Shown: positions 43,411-52,935, counted from the stretch's first letter. The stretch: DNA of 64,000 nucleotides from Paenibacillus sp. JDR-2 (GCF_000023585.1 NC_012914.1:5649501-5713500); one strand, 5' to 3'. Translations and numbers: made by a program. The notes: a model not told the origin generated them from the letters alone.

Positions 43411-43980
43411 TTACACCGATTCAATCAACGCTCTAATTTCCTGTACAACCAAAGCGTGATAACCGGTGCCTTCGCCGTAACGGCGCATAATTTCTTTCCG
43501 TGTTTCCGCAAGCTTGTCCTGGTAGTCCGCTGCTTCGCGGTCCGGATTTTCTTTCTTGAAGAGCACCATTGGTTCCTGGATGTAGGTTGGTCTTGGTCCC
43601 CAAGTGCCGTGTATCGCCTTGCCTTCCGCATCGGTTACGATAACAACAGGAACGGAGCGGCCTCCCATCGTCAGGAACTGATCCATCGTATCGAGATTTT
43701 CTTCCATAATAAGAACCTCAACCGGGATTTCTCCCGTCTCCAGCGCACGGAATACAACCGGAATATTGCGGACAACGTCTCCGCACCAATCCGCCATCAG
43801 AATAAAGACGCGCAGGTCATTGCGGCTTTTGAGCGATTCGAAAAATTCGCGGTCGCTATCGCTTGCCCATTCAAATTTATCGTACCAGCCCTGAAATGCT
43901 TCCTTGTTCTTGGTCATTCCTTCCACAAACTGCTGCGGGCTAATCCCTTTGTTTAATTTTTCGGCTACGCTTCTGCTCAT
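43411..43980 (-). CDS. thioredoxin-family protein
   Basis: 189 aa, cytoplasmic. Thioredoxin-like fold with the active-site region MADWCGDVVRNIPVVFRAL near residue 66, where only one Cys is present (WCGD instead of CxxC), so it cannot make a normal dithiol; a monothiol, disulfide-reductase-like or bacilliredoxin-like role is possible. RBS AGAGGG before the ATG. It lies between DedA and MBL genes on the same strand. Confidence 0.8.
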   Translation of the reverse strand: MSRSVAEKLNKGISPQQFVEGMTKNKEAFQGWYDKFEWASDSDREFFESLKSRNDLRVFILMADWCGDVVRNIPVVFRALETGEIPVEVLIMEENLDTMDQFLTMGGRSVPVVIVTDAEGKAIHGTWGPRPTYIQEPMVLFKKENPDREAADYQDKLAETRKEIMRRYGEGTGYHALVVQEIRALIESV

Positions 43981-44001
43981 TTCATCCCTCTTTCCGTTTT
44001 G

Positions 44002-44610
44002 TTATACAGACTTGCCTCTGGAACGAATAAACTTGTACACCACGTAAACAATCAGCAATGCTATAGCAATCAGAATAGCCGGTTGTACGTACTGAGCGGC
44101 CTTCTGATCGACATCTTCCCAATTCTCACCTAATGTTTTGCCCAAATGAACAAATAATATTGTCCAAGGGATGGAAGCAAGCGCCGTCAACAGCGTAAAC
44201 AAGCCGAAGTTCATCTTCGCCATGCCGGCCGGAATCGAGATAACCTGGCGCATAACCGGGATAAAACGGGCGGTAAAGACGATACCCGCTCCGTATTTCT
44301 TGAACCATCCTTCCGCGACATCGACATGCTTCATCTTGATCTTAATATATTTGCCGTATTTCTCGACCAAAGGACGGCCGCCGAATCTTCCAATCGCGTA
44401 TAAAATCCAGTTCTGCCCAACCGCGCCAAGCACGCCGAAAATAATAGCGCCCAGATACGATATTTTCCCTTCCGACACTAAATACCCGCCGAAACCTAAT
44501 ACTATTTCACTTGGAATCACCTCTATGAGCAATCCAATTAGTATCCCGAAGTAACCAAGGCTTTCAATCCATACTAAAATTTCGTGCAATATATCCTTTA
44601 TTAAATCCAT
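44002..44610 (-). CDS. DedA-family membrane protein
   Basis: 202 aa with about five membrane segments. DedA traits: PSEIVLGFGGYLVSEGKISY near residue 33, GRFGGRPLVEKYGKYIKI, and FTARFIPVMRQVISIPAGMA near residue 115. DedA proteins act as lipid flippases or proton-dependent transporters needed for envelope integrity. The start is the second ATG, for which AAGGCGGGAT is at a normal distance. Confidence 0.9.
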   Translation of the reverse strand: MDLIKDILHEILVWIESLGYFGILIGLLIEVIPSEIVLGFGGYLVSEGKISYLGAIIFGVLGAVGQNWILYAIGRFGGRPLVEKYGKYIKIKMKHVDVAEGWFKKYGAGIVFTARFIPVMRQVISIPAGMAKMNFGLFTLLTALASIPWTILFVHLGKTLGENWEDVDQKAAQYVQPAILIAIALLIVYVVYKFIRSRGKSV

Positions 44611-44808
44611 TCCATCCCGCCTTCCCATCCTAAATATCTAAATAATAGCAATTGACTGTATTCTACCATACGAAGCGGACAGGCATCTACCCGGACTCTG
44701 GTCCGGCTTGTCCGTGCGACTAAAGGTGTCATGCCGGGACAAGCTGCCGCATACACTAGCATAACTTCGAAACCGCTCTCGTTATAAGATTAAAGAGGAG
44801 GAATCCTT

Positions 44809-45255
44809 ATGTCACGCGTATTTATCATTAATAAAAAGCATGTACAGCTATTTGTGTTTGCCCTGCTTATCATCCTCCTGGCAGCCGTCTATTTAAGCTG
44901 GAACCGTACGCATACGGCTAGCAGCCAGCCAACAAAGGTACAGACCATCCAGCTTGTAACGGGCGAATTCAGCACAACGACCGAAGACGGCAAAAAACTG
45001 GAGGTATACCGCTGGGATCCGGGCACCGTCAGCCTCCGCAAGGGCGAGCCTGTCGAGCTTCGCATAAGCGGCGTTAACGGCAGCAGCCACCCTTTTGTCA
45101 TTGAAGGCCTCGGCATTAAAGGCGAAGTGAAAAAAGGACAAACCACGGTTGTCCGGTTTACGCCTGAGCAAGCCGGCACCTACCCCATTATATGCCAGGT
45201 TCATACCGATATGAACAATGGCGGACCGATGGTCGGCTACATCGAGGTCCATTAA
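44809..45255 (+). CDS. membrane-anchored cupredoxin-domain protein
   Basis: 148 aa. N-terminal membrane anchor (residues about 10-32), then a cupredoxin fold. Copper ligands are visible as His in SSHPFVIEGLG, and Cys and His in YPIICQVHTDMNNGGPM, with the Met as axial ligand. It probably stores or transfers electrons or copper at the outer face of the membrane. Ribosome site AGAGGAGG. Upstream lies an inverted repeat GGCTTGTCC/GGGACAAGC (about 44711-44743) that could bind a regulator. Confidence 0.78.
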   Translation: MSRVFIINKKHVQLFVFALLIILLAAVYLSWNRTHTASSQPTKVQTIQLVTGEFSTTTEDGKKLEVYRWDPGTVSLRKGEPVELRISGVNGSSHPFVIEGLGIKGEVKKGQTTVVRFTPEQAGTYPIICQVHTDMNNGGPMVGYIEVH

Positions 45256-45334
45256 CAAACAGTAATACGTTGCTTGGAAGTGACCGTCTCAAACTCGGGC
45301 GCATATTTATGAGTTAGAGAGGAGTCGGTTCACG

Positions 45335-45646
45335 ATGAAGTCAACTACCCAGAAGCATACGTCCGGCCTGCCGTCCGCACGAAAAATCCGCCGCGCCTGC
45401 AGCAATGAACTGTATCGAACCGTCAAACGGTTGAAGGTATGGGTGCCCAAAGAAAAAATGGAGCAGGCCGAAGACTTGTATTACAAAAAGGTCATTATGA
45501 ACCTGCTCTTTATTGCGGAGAACGAAAAAAACCGCAAGGTTCTGTCCGACTGGTGGGACGAGAACGTTGCCAGCGATATCGCCGAGCTGTGGGACGTGGA
45601 TATCGCCAAGCTCCGCTGGGCATTCCGCGATGCATTCGGGGGATAA
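45335..45646 (+). CDS. hypothetical protein, 103 aa
   Basis: Basic N-terminus (SARKIRRACSNELYRTVKRL) and acidic, Trp-rich C-terminus (SDWWDENVASDIAELWDVDI); soluble and helical. Not recognised. It follows the cupredoxin gene by 80 bases with its own GAGAGGAG site, and a strong terminator starts right after its stop codon, so it is probably the end of that unit. Confidence 0.65.
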   Translation: MKSTTQKHTSGLPSARKIRRACSNELYRTVKRLKVWVPKEKMEQAEDLYYKKVIMNLLFIAENEKNRKVLSDWWDENVASDIAELWDVDIAKLRWAFRDAFGG

Positions 45647-45650
45647 AAAA

Positions 45651-45670
45651 AAGCTGCCGCGCGGCAGCTT
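45651..45670. terminator. bidirectional terminator
   Basis: Perfect 10-bp inverted repeat AAGCTGCCGC/GCGGCAGCTT flanked by A8 and T7; between convergent genes. Confidence 0.9.
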
Positions 45671-45685
45671 TTTTTGCATAAACGA

Positions 45686-47998
45686 TTAATAATAATTGCT
45701 GTTCATAATCGGCGCATCCACTTTGTCCTGCAAGGTCGCAAGTCTAAGCAGAACGATACTGATCTGTGCTTTCGTAACTGCAGCGTTAGGGTTGAACTTC
45801 CCGTTCTCAGCCGTTAATAATCCCAGCTTCATCGCAATCGTTACGGCGCCTTTATTTTTAATTTGGGCAGCATCCTTCAGCTTGGTTACATCGGTATCGC
45901 CGGACATAAACTCGGACAACTTATCGTATTTGAGAAGTTTGGTCAGCCATACCGCCAAGTCGCCGCGCGTTAAAGCCTGCTCAGGATGCAGCTTTTGCGT
46001 TGGTGATGCTTTCAGGAAGCCTCTCTGCACCAGGTACTCTACCGCCGAAGCGTATGGACTGTCGACCGGAATGTCGGCAAACCGCTGCTTCTGCGGAGTC
46101 ATGTAGCTTTGTCCTCCCGTAAAGCCGGCCAGCAGCATATTCACCCAGTCTCCGTTGTTAACGGTTTGGTCCGGGTGAATAAGTCCGTCGGCTTCCGGCT
46201 GAATAATGCCATAGTCAAACATGACTAGCAGCGATTTGGACGCCCAATGCTTCTTCGCGTCTGCCGGAATTTCACCCTTCTGCACCGTTGTGCCTGGGAA
46301 AATGTATTGCTGCTCCAGCTTGCCGGTAACCGCATTTACAATAACGCCCCAGTTGTTGTCATCGGTTAGTTTGGGCATGTACACAAGCTTCACTTGCTGC
46401 TCCTGGAGCTTGCCATCCAAATAGTTGCCTCCGACTGTAGTGTATTGCAGTTCAGTACGAATAGAGTCCCGGTATAGCTTAAGCGCTTCTTCCTCCGTCA
46501 TTTTAGCGGTTAAGGAATCCAGCTTGCTTAGCTTATCCGTCGGTGTAGTCATATTATAATAGTTTGTCAGATTCCCTTGTCCATCCAGATTGATCTGAAC
46601 AGCTGACGACTGGATCGGCTTATCTTTATAGAACTGTTGGAAGCTGTAGATAAAAGCCGTGTCCGGACTATAGGAACCCGTTCCCGAGCGGTCGACCAGC
46701 TTCAGGCTGCCGGAGGCATTCGGATATAACGAAGTAACGAGATCCTGGGCTTTTGCCTTCGCTTGCGCTTCCGTAATCGACGGCTTCCCTGCCGTTTCTT
46801 CGGCTGCGGCGGAATCTCCTGTCGGGTATGAAAAAGTAGAATAATCGATTAATTGGCCGGTTTTTGCATCCACTGTAGCATGGGTTTGAATGCCGCCAAA
46901 CGGGCTGCCATTATAAATCGACCAAGTCTTGCGGCCTTCACGGTCGGTGCTGGTCGAAGCTTGTTGGGTCCCTTCCGCGTTTTCCTTGCCGACAACCGCA
47001 GTCACAACCGCAATAGCTTCCTCCTTGGTCAATTCCCCTCCCGTATGAGGCTTAAATGCAGCTGCCGTGGAAGAGATAGAGGAGTAGCCGGTTGCCGGAA
47101 AAGAATCGATAGGTTGTCCTTGATCATCAAGGAACTTGCCCGACTTGGCATCAACCAGGCCTATCCCGCTAACCGCAACATATCCAAGACGGTAAGCCGA
47201 CGTATTCGTTTGATTCACGTAATAATCGGAGCCCGGAACGTAAGCAAGTTGCAGCTTCAATTCTTTTTTTATTTTTTCGGCAGCTTGTTCTGCTGTCAGG
47301 GTCGTATCCGGAGATGGATAATCTTTACCCGTGCTAAAACCGTAATAATTAATAATATTTCCGTTACCGTCAACAACTACCTGAATTTGATTGCTTGTTG
47401 TCGGAATGCCGTTCACTTGGGCCTGATAGCTGAAACTGTATTGTACCGGGCCAAACAAAGCTTGCGGATAATCGCTCTCGACTGGCTTAAGCTGAAGCTT
47501 GTCTGTCGATTTCATGGAAGGAGAAGCTACCGCAATGAACTGCTTGGCGATTTTCTCAGCTTCCGCTTTCGATACTTCAGCCGGATAATAAGCTTCTTCC
47601 TTAGGAAGCGGATTATAATATGTAATGATATCTCCGGTGATCGCATCAATCCTGGAATCAAAGCCATGAGTTCCGTTCTCGACGGATACGCTCCACTGAA
47701 TGGTCCAAACCATCTCATTGCTTGGCGGATATTGATTCGGATTACCAAGGTCGATACTTGTCACCTCGGCATCCTTCAGTTCAGGGAACAGCTTCCTGAA
47801 ACGATCAACTGCCTCATCCTTCGAAATTTTCGCCAAGCTTTCGTCCAGTACGCCACCCGGGGCGGTACTTGCTCCCGTGCCAGTGGAGGAAACAATTGTC
47901 ATTGTCCCTGATTCCGCCGCGTAAGCAAGATTTCCAACCGGAAGCAGGCTGAGCGCCAGGACCGTTGCAAGCAGCTTGCCTTTCATCGATTTCTTCAT
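45686..47998 (-). CDS. YcdB-repeat S-layer-homology protein
   Basis: 770 aa. Signal peptide (MKKSMKGKLLATVLALSLLP; cleavage probably after AYA). Two or three YcdB/PepSY-like repeats fill residues about 45-560 (repeated KDEAVDRFRKLFPEL- and LTKEEAIAVVTAVVG-type units with Y-rich strands). Three SLH motifs close the protein (about residues 590-755), with HWASKSLLVMFDYGIIQPEA, FADIPVDSPYASAVEYLVQR and NKGAVTIAMKLGLLT. SLH domains bind wall polysaccharide, so this is a wall-bound protein. Monocistronic. Confidence 0.87.
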   Translation of the reverse strand: MKKSMKGKLLATVLALSLLPVGNLAYAAESGTMTIVSSTGTGASTAPGGVLDESLAKISKDEAVDRFRKLFPELKDAEVTSIDLGNPNQYPPSNEMVWTIQWSVSVENGTHGFDSRIDAITGDIITYYNPLPKEEAYYPAEVSKAEAEKIAKQFIAVASPSMKSTDKLQLKPVESDYPQALFGPVQYSFSYQAQVNGIPTTSNQIQVVVDGNGNIINYYGFSTGKDYPSPDTTLTAEQAAEKIKKELKLQLAYVPGSDYYVNQTNTSAYRLGYVAVSGIGLVDAKSGKFLDDQGQPIDSFPATGYSSISSTAAAFKPHTGGELTKEEAIAVVTAVVGKENAEGTQQASTSTDREGRKTWSIYNGSPFGGIQTHATVDAKTGQLIDYSTFSYPTGDSAAAEETAGKPSITEAQAKAKAQDLVTSLYPNASGSLKLVDRSGTGSYSPDTAFIYSFQQFYKDKPIQSSAVQINLDGQGNLTNYYNMTTPTDKLSKLDSLTAKMTEEEALKLYRDSIRTELQYTTVGGNYLDGKLQEQQVKLVYMPKLTDDNNWGVIVNAVTGKLEQQYIFPGTTVQKGEIPADAKKHWASKSLLVMFDYGIIQPEADGLIHPDQTVNNGDWVNMLLAGFTGGQSYMTPQKQRFADIPVDSPYASAVEYLVQRGFLKASPTQKLHPEQALTRGDLAVWLTKLLKYDKLSEFMSGDTDVTKLKDAAQIKNKGAVTIAMKLGLLTAENGKFNPNAAVTKAQISIVLLRLATLQDKVDAPIMNSNYY

Positions 47999-48135
47999 TC
48001 CTTTTCCTCACCTTCTCTAAAATAGAAATCACTTCCAAATTACACCTTAGTATAGACGATAGAAAAGGGGCGAAGGTTTCAATTTTTTTTACAATTCATT
48101 CATGAGAAACATTTACTATATTTGCAAATAACAAA

Positions 48136-48169
48136 AAAGCCGTCTGGGTTTTGGGCCCCAGACGGCTTT
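48136..48169 (-). terminator. terminator of the sspH-like gene
   Basis: Stem AAAGCCGTCTGGG/CCCAGACGGCTTT with an 8-base loop and TTTTTTG on the minus strand. Confidence 0.85.
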
Positions 48170-48184
48170 CTTCATTTCAAACCG

Positions 48185-48358
48185 TTATCCTTCCTGCAGA
48201 CGATCCACGGGTACCGTTTTGGAATTTCCTCCAACCTGTACAGTCGCTGTACCGCTTGCTTCGTCTACATGCTCAATCCATACGGAATTCCCGTCATCAA
48301 GATGGACCTTGATCGATTCCTCTGAATTATAAATCTGTTTAGCGCGGTTTACGTCCAT
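48185..48358 (-). CDS. sspH: H-type small acid-soluble spore protein
   Basis: 57 aa. MDVNRAKQIYNSEESIKVHL, SVWIEHVDEASGTATV and TVPVDRLQEG match SASP-H of Bacillales, a minor DNA-protecting spore-core protein made in the forespore. The start is the ATG at 48358, 11 bases after GGAGG; a GTG three codons earlier is too close to it. Its position next to the NHEJ genes is interesting because those are used in spore DNA repair. Confidence 0.86.
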   Translation of the reverse strand: MDVNRAKQIYNSEESIKVHLDDGNSVWIEHVDEASGTATVQVGGNSKTVPVDRLQEG

Positions 48359-48394
48359 TTGCTTCACGGCCTCCTTCGCACTTGCCTCTGCAGG

Positions 48395-48586
48395 TCAGTC
48401 TTTTGTTTCGGGAACCATGTAATCAGTTGTTGATTCATCGATTAACCCGTTATGCTCAGACACGGTGCCTCCGCCTAATCCCTCATTCACCATACGGTCA
48501 ATATCCATGAAGTAATTGTCGCGGCCTTCATCCCATTTGTCTGCCGGGGGCTTCTCGTTGTTTTCCAAGTCGTCAAAATCCATCAT
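48395..48586 (-). CDS. small acidic protein, 63 aa
   Basis: Very acidic soluble protein (MMDFDDLENNEKPPADKWDE, DYMVPETKD at the end) with an MVNEGLGGGTVSEHNG segment. No family recognised, though its gene precedes the SASP gene on the same strand, so a spore-related role is possible. Start chosen after GGGAGGAG; the longer upstream frame lacks a ribosome site. Confidence 0.6.
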   Translation of the reverse strand: MMDFDDLENNEKPPADKWDEGRDNYFMDIDRMVNEGLGGGTVSEHNGLIDESTTDYMVPETKD

Positions 48587-48723
48587 AGTCGGTTCGCTCC
48601 TCCCTGCTGCAAGCATTATTGGTTCAAGCAAAATATGCCCGAATTGATTGATTCTCATGCATTGCGGGAACAATAAAGAGTAGAAGAAGATATAAAGAAA
48701 TTCATTTTAGGAGGAGTAACCAG

Positions 48724-49629
48724 ATGCATACGGTGTGGAAAGGCGCAATCAGCTTCGGGCTTGTCCATGTGCCGGTGAAGATGTTCACCGCTACGGAGGA
48801 TAAAGATATTTCGCTTCGCATGATTCATAAGCCTTGCGGCAGTCCTATCGCCTATGTCCGCCGCTGTCCGAATTGCGATGTAGAGGCGGAATGGGACGAT
48901 ATCATTAAAGGCTATGAATATGAAAAAGGCAGCTATGTGCTGTTTGAAAAGGATGAACTGGAGCAGCTGGCCGGAGAAAAGTCCCACACGATTCAAATTC
49001 TTGATTTTGTCGCACTCGAGGAAATTGATCCGGTGTACTTCCAGAAAACGTATTATTTGTCCCCGGATCAAGCCGGAAGCAATGCTTACGGCCTATTGCT
49101 TCAAGCAATGTCCGATACCGGCAAGATTGGCGTAGCCAAAGTATCGATCCGATCGAAAAGCAGTCTAGCCGCCATTCGGGTCATTGATAACTGCCTCGCG
49201 ATGGAGACGATTTTTTATCCGGATGAGATCCGCTCGATCTCCCATGTTCCCGGGATTCCTGAATCGTTTACCATTAACGACAAAGAACTGACGATGGCCA
49301 AGCTTCTAATCGAGCAGTTGTCCACTCCTTTCGAACCGTCCAAATATTCCGATGATTACCGGGCTAACATGCTTCAGGCTATCCAAAATAAAGTCGCCGG
49401 ACAGGAAATACGCGTAGCGCCTCAGCAGGAGCAAACGAATGTGCTTGATTTGATGGCCGCCCTGCAAGCCAGCCTCGATGCAGCCAAGCTGCCTCCGGGC
49501 GGAGTCGGTCTCGATACCGGCGCAGGCAAACCTGTAGCAGCAGTTCCTGAAGCAGCCGCAGACCAACCGGTTGTAAAGCCGCGCAAACCTAGAACCAAGA
49601 AGCCTGAAGCAACGGAGACCGTCTCTTAA
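48724..49629 (+). CDS. ku: Ku DNA end-binding protein
   Basis: 301 aa. Bacterial Ku homodimer that binds double-strand breaks in non-homologous end joining. MHTVWKGAISFGLVHVPVKM, HKPCGSPIAYVRRCPNCD and KTYYLSPDQ are typical; the C-terminal tail after residue 255 is basic (KPRKPRTKKPEA) as in other Ku proteins that bind DNA and ligase. Its stop overlaps the ligase start by one base. RBS TAGGAGGAG. Confidence 0.95.
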   Translation: MHTVWKGAISFGLVHVPVKMFTATEDKDISLRMIHKPCGSPIAYVRRCPNCDVEAEWDDIIKGYEYEKGSYVLFEKDELEQLAGEKSHTIQILDFVALEEIDPVYFQKTYYLSPDQAGSNAYGLLLQAMSDTGKIGVAKVSIRSKSSLAAIRVIDNCLAMETIFYPDEIRSISHVPGIPESFTINDKELTMAKLLIEQLSTPFEPSKYSDDYRANMLQAIQNKVAGQEIRVAPQQEQTNVLDLMAALQASLDAAKLPPGGVGLDTGAGKPVAAVPEAAADQPVVKPRKPRTKKPEATETVS

Positions 49630-50579
49630 TGACGGTCTTTACGCTGCCTGCCGAGCCGATGATTCCTGTCGCGGATGACCATGTCCCGAAGGAGTCCGGC
49701 TGGATCTACCAGATCAAATGGGACGGCGTCCGAATCGTCGCTACGGTTCATGATGAAGGCAGGATTGACTTGTTCTCGCGCAAGCTGCTGAATAAAAATG
49801 CCGTCTACCCGGAAATCCACCGGACATTGCAGGAGCAGGCTGAAGCTCTTGGTCCCTGCATGCTGGACGGAGAGATCGTCTATTACGATGGCGAACGTCC
49901 GAATTTTCAAATGGTACTAAGCCGTGAACGCAGCTTTGGCGGGGATCTCTCTTCGTCTTCAAGCAAAGGGAAAGTGCTGTATGTTCTCTTCGACCTGCTG
50001 CAGGACGGCGAGGAGGATTTGCGCCCGCTTCCCTATGCGGAGCGGCATAAACGGCTGCTTGCCAAGCTGAAGCCCGTCCAATCCGACCGGCTACTTATAG
50101 CTGATCTATATACGGATGCGGATGCTCTATGGAAATGGGTCGATGACCATCAGTGGGAAGGAATCGTCAGCAAGAGGCTTGATAGTTCCTATAAGGAAGG
50201 CAAAGCTCATCGCGATTGGCTGAAAAAGAAACGGGCTCTCCTGCTTGACGTTGGCATCGTAGGCGTAAAGCGCCGCGACGGCCGCGCAGCTAGTCTAGTC
50301 ATGTCCGATCAGGGGCGTTTTATCGGAAGCGTCTCGCTTGGCCTTGACGAAGCCATGCGGGAAGCGCTTGGCCAAATGCTGCAGCTGCGGAGAAGCGATG
50401 CTCCTTCGTGGCCGATGCCTTTTCCGGCTTTGCCGGCTGAGCTTAAAGGCGAGAGCATTATTTGGCTGCCGTCCCCGCTTCCTTGCCGGGTAACCGGACT
50501 CGAGCTGACATCCGCCGGATTATTAAGGCATCCCAAGCTTGTATCCTTTGGTCTAAAACCATCAGGAGGCCACTCATGA
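49629..50579 (+). CDS. ATP-dependent DNA ligase of the NHEJ operon
   Basis: 316 aa. Nucleotidyltransferase core with the adenylated Lys in YQIKWDGVRIVATV near residue 32, followed by the OB-fold region. This corresponds to the ligase domain of LigD alone; the polymerase domain is in the next gene. It overlaps ku by one base and the polymerase gene by four (ATGA), so all three proteins are made together. Seals breaks held by Ku. Confidence 0.88.
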   Translation: MTVFTLPAEPMIPVADDHVPKESGWIYQIKWDGVRIVATVHDEGRIDLFSRKLLNKNAVYPEIHRTLQEQAEALGPCMLDGEIVYYDGERPNFQMVLSRERSFGGDLSSSSSKGKVLYVLFDLLQDGEEDLRPLPYAERHKRLLAKLKPVQSDRLLIADLYTDADALWKWVDDHQWEGIVSKRLDSSYKEGKAHRDWLKKKRALLLDVGIVGVKRRDGRAASLVMSDQGRFIGSVSLGLDEAMREALGQMLQLRRSDAPSWPMPFPALPAELKGESIIWLPSPLPCRVTGLELTSAGLLRHPKLVSFGLKPSGGHS

Positions 50580-51490
50580 ACAAGACAAGCGCATCTGCCA
50601 AGCGGCCCGCAATGGTCATGGTGGAAGGACAGGAAATAACGGTTACGAATCCGGAGAAGCCCCTTTGGCCGGAGCATGGGATCACTAAGCTGATGTATTT
50701 GGAGAAGCTCGCCATGCTGTCGCCTTTTTTGCTGAAGCATTGCAAGGACCGTTATTTGACGACCATCCGTTACCCGCATGGTTATGCGGGCAAATCGTTT
50801 TATCAGAAAAACTGCCCTGAGCCAAAACCGGAGTTTGTCCATATCTCCGAAAGCGAAGGGATCTCGTATATTCAACTCGATAACCTGCCGACTTTGTTAT
50901 GGCTCGGCAACCTGGCTTGCCTTGAGTTCCATGCATCCTTCGACCGGATCAGTAATCCGGACCGCCCTACCGAATGGATTCTGGATCTTGATCCTTCCCG
51001 CGAGGAAGAACCGCGTATCATCGAAGCGGCTGCGCTTGTCGGGAAGCTGCTGGAATCGCTGAAGATCAAATCCGTCCCCAAAACCTCTGGCGCAACGGGC
51101 GTCCAGATTGTTGTACCGTTACAGCAGAAATACACCTTCGATGAATTGAGGGGCTTAGGGCAATTCGTCGGCGACTACCTGTCCAGCGCTTATCCCCAGC
51201 TTTTCACCGTTGAACGGTTGACCAAAAACCGCGGCGACCTGATTTACGTCGATTATCTTCAGCATTACAGGGGGAAAACAATCTCAGCCCCTTATACGCC
51301 AAGAGCGCGCTATGGCGCTCCCGTCTCCACGCCGCTAAAGTGGGAAGAAGTGTACGCCGGAGGCATAAAGCCGGCCGACTTCCATCTTCTGAACATCGGA
51401 GAGCGACTGCAGCGTTTCGGCGATTTGATCGATTTGGAGAAGCCGCAGGATTTGGGCCATGTGCTCAGCTTTATCCATGCTAAAAAATAA
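50576..51490 (+). CDS. LigD-type NHEJ polymerase/primase
   Basis: 304 aa. AEP-type polymerase domain of LigD: opening VMVEGQEITVTNPEKPLWPE, catalytic acidic pair in EWILDLDPSREE near residue 140, KTSGATGVQIVVPL and DYLQHYRGKTISAPYTPR. Adds nucleotides at broken ends before ligation. In Bacillus subtilis this domain is fused to the ligase; here it is a separate gene. ATG with AGGAGG nine bases upstream, overlapping the ligase stop. Confidence 0.9.
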   Translation: MNKTSASAKRPAMVMVEGQEITVTNPEKPLWPEHGITKLMYLEKLAMLSPFLLKHCKDRYLTTIRYPHGYAGKSFYQKNCPEPKPEFVHISESEGISYIQLDNLPTLLWLGNLACLEFHASFDRISNPDRPTEWILDLDPSREEEPRIIEAAALVGKLLESLKIKSVPKTSGATGVQIVVPLQQKYTFDELRGLGQFVGDYLSSAYPQLFTVERLTKNRGDLIYVDYLQHYRGKTISAPYTPRARYGAPVSTPLKWEEVYAGGIKPADFHLLNIGERLQRFGDLIDLEKPQDLGHVLSFIHAKK

Positions 51491-51498
51491 GCCGCCCT

Positions 51499-52935
51499 TT
51501 ACAAGAGCGGCGATAACAGCCTGGCAGCGGCCTCCGCTGCCTTTTCCTTTTTCGGCCTTTGCCGAAAGTCTTCCAGATCAAGCTCGCGGCTGTCGAGCAG
51601 ATCCTGCTCGTAATCCCGCTTCAAGTGTTTGATCGTCCCAGCGTCGAACAATACCGCATTTTGCTCGAAGTTGCTGTGAAAGCTTCTCATGTCCATATTG
51701 GCCGTTCCCACTACCGCAAGGAGCTCATCCACGATCATCACTTTTGCGTGAATGAAGCCTTTCTGATAACGGTACACCCGAACCCCGGCTTCCAGCATCC
51801 GCTCTACAAACGACAAGGTCGCCCATAAAACGAGCTGCGTGTCTGGAATACCGGGAATAACGAGCCGCACATCTACCCCGCTTTTTGCGGCACTCCCTAG
51901 CATGGCTAGCAGACTCTCATCCGGTATAAAATACGGCGTTGAAATATAGACGCTTGTCCGGGCCGCTTTTACGGCAGCAAACGCCGTCTCCAGGATAGGC
52001 TCACCGCTCCGGTCGGGCCCGCTGGACACAATTAACACCGGCTCCTGCAAAGCTTCATCCGGATCATGCTCCGGCATATAACCTGCATTCACCGGCAGAC
52101 GTTCCTTAACGGCCAGCTCCCAATCCTTCATAAACAGCTCCTGCAGGAAATAAACCGCATCCCCTTCAAGCCGAAGCTGCGTATCCCGCCAAAATCCAAG
52201 CTTCTTATCCTTGCCCAAATACTCGTCTCCGATATTGATGCCGCCTACAAATCCGACTTTCCCGTCAATTACAGCAATCTTGCTGTGATTGCGGCTGTTC
52301 AGGAGCCGATTGAGCAAAGCCGCGCCCGGCGGTGAAAAACAGCTTACCTGCACGCCCGACCGCTTCAGCTCGCGAACATACCGCTTGCTTAATTTGACGC
52401 TTCCAATCCCGTCATACAACACGCGTACCTCAACGCCTGCCTTGGCTTTGGCGGTCAGGATATTCAAAAACTCCCGGCCAATTCCGTCATCGCGGATCGT
52501 GTAATAGTCCAGATGAATATGGTGACTAGCTTGCTTCATTTCTTCTAATATAGAGGCAAACGTCTCCCGCCCGTTTGTCAGCACCTTCACTTGGTTGCCT
52601 AACGTAACCGGTCTGCCGGAACAAACGCGCAGGAGTCGAAGCAGCTGTTCTTGCTCCAGTAAGCCGGATTGCCCAAGCTCGCCGGGACCGGCAGCACAAA
52701 TAGACAAACGCTCGGCAGCTTGCTCGTATTCTCTCGAGACTGCCCGTCCTTCCTTGACGCGTCTCGAACGGCCAACCATCCAATATCCCGCAAAACCAAG
52801 AACAGGAACGGCCAGCGCAATGACAATCCATGCAGCCGCTTTCGCCGGAAGACGTCTTTCGATCCATACAATGACGACAGGCTGAGCGCTATACAGGAGT
52901 AAAAATATGATTATTGCCGTAAGCCAACCGATCAT
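51499..52935 (-). CDS. cls: cardiolipin synthase
   Basis: 478 aa. Two N-terminal membrane helices (residues about 3-25 and 33-52) and two phospholipase-D HKD motifs, HSKIAVIDGKVGFVGG near residue 218 and HAKVMIVDELLAVVGTANM near residue 395. Condenses two phosphatidylglycerol molecules to cardiolipin at the membrane. Monocistronic, convergent with the NHEJ operon; the ribosome site (GGGGTGCGCGG) is weak. Confidence 0.92.
   Translation of the reverse strand: MIGWLTAIIIFLLLYSAQPVVIVWIERRLPAKAAAWIVIALAVPVLGFAGYWMVGRSRRVKEGRAVSREYEQAAERLSICAAGPGELGQSGLLEQEQLLRLLRVCSGRPVTLGNQVKVLTNGRETFASILEEMKQASHHIHLDYYTIRDDGIGREFLNILTAKAKAGVEVRVLYDGIGSVKLSKRYVRELKRSGVQVSCFSPPGAALLNRLLNSRNHSKIAVIDGKVGFVGGINIGDEYLGKDKKLGFWRDTQLRLEGDAVYFLQELFMKDWELAVKERLPVNAGYMPEHDPDEALQEPVLIVSSGPDRSGEPILETAFAAVKAARTSVYISTPYFIPDESLLAMLGSAAKSGVDVRLVIPGIPDTQLVLWATLSFVERMLEAGVRVYRYQKGFIHAKVMIVDELLAVVGTANMDMRSFHSNFEQNAVLFDAGTIKHLKRDYEQDLLDSRELDLEDFRQRPKKEKAAEAAARLLSPLL

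Noticed and set aside
46853..47911. 352-codon plus-strand frame
   Set aside because: Antisense to the SLH protein gene and without recognisable protein features.
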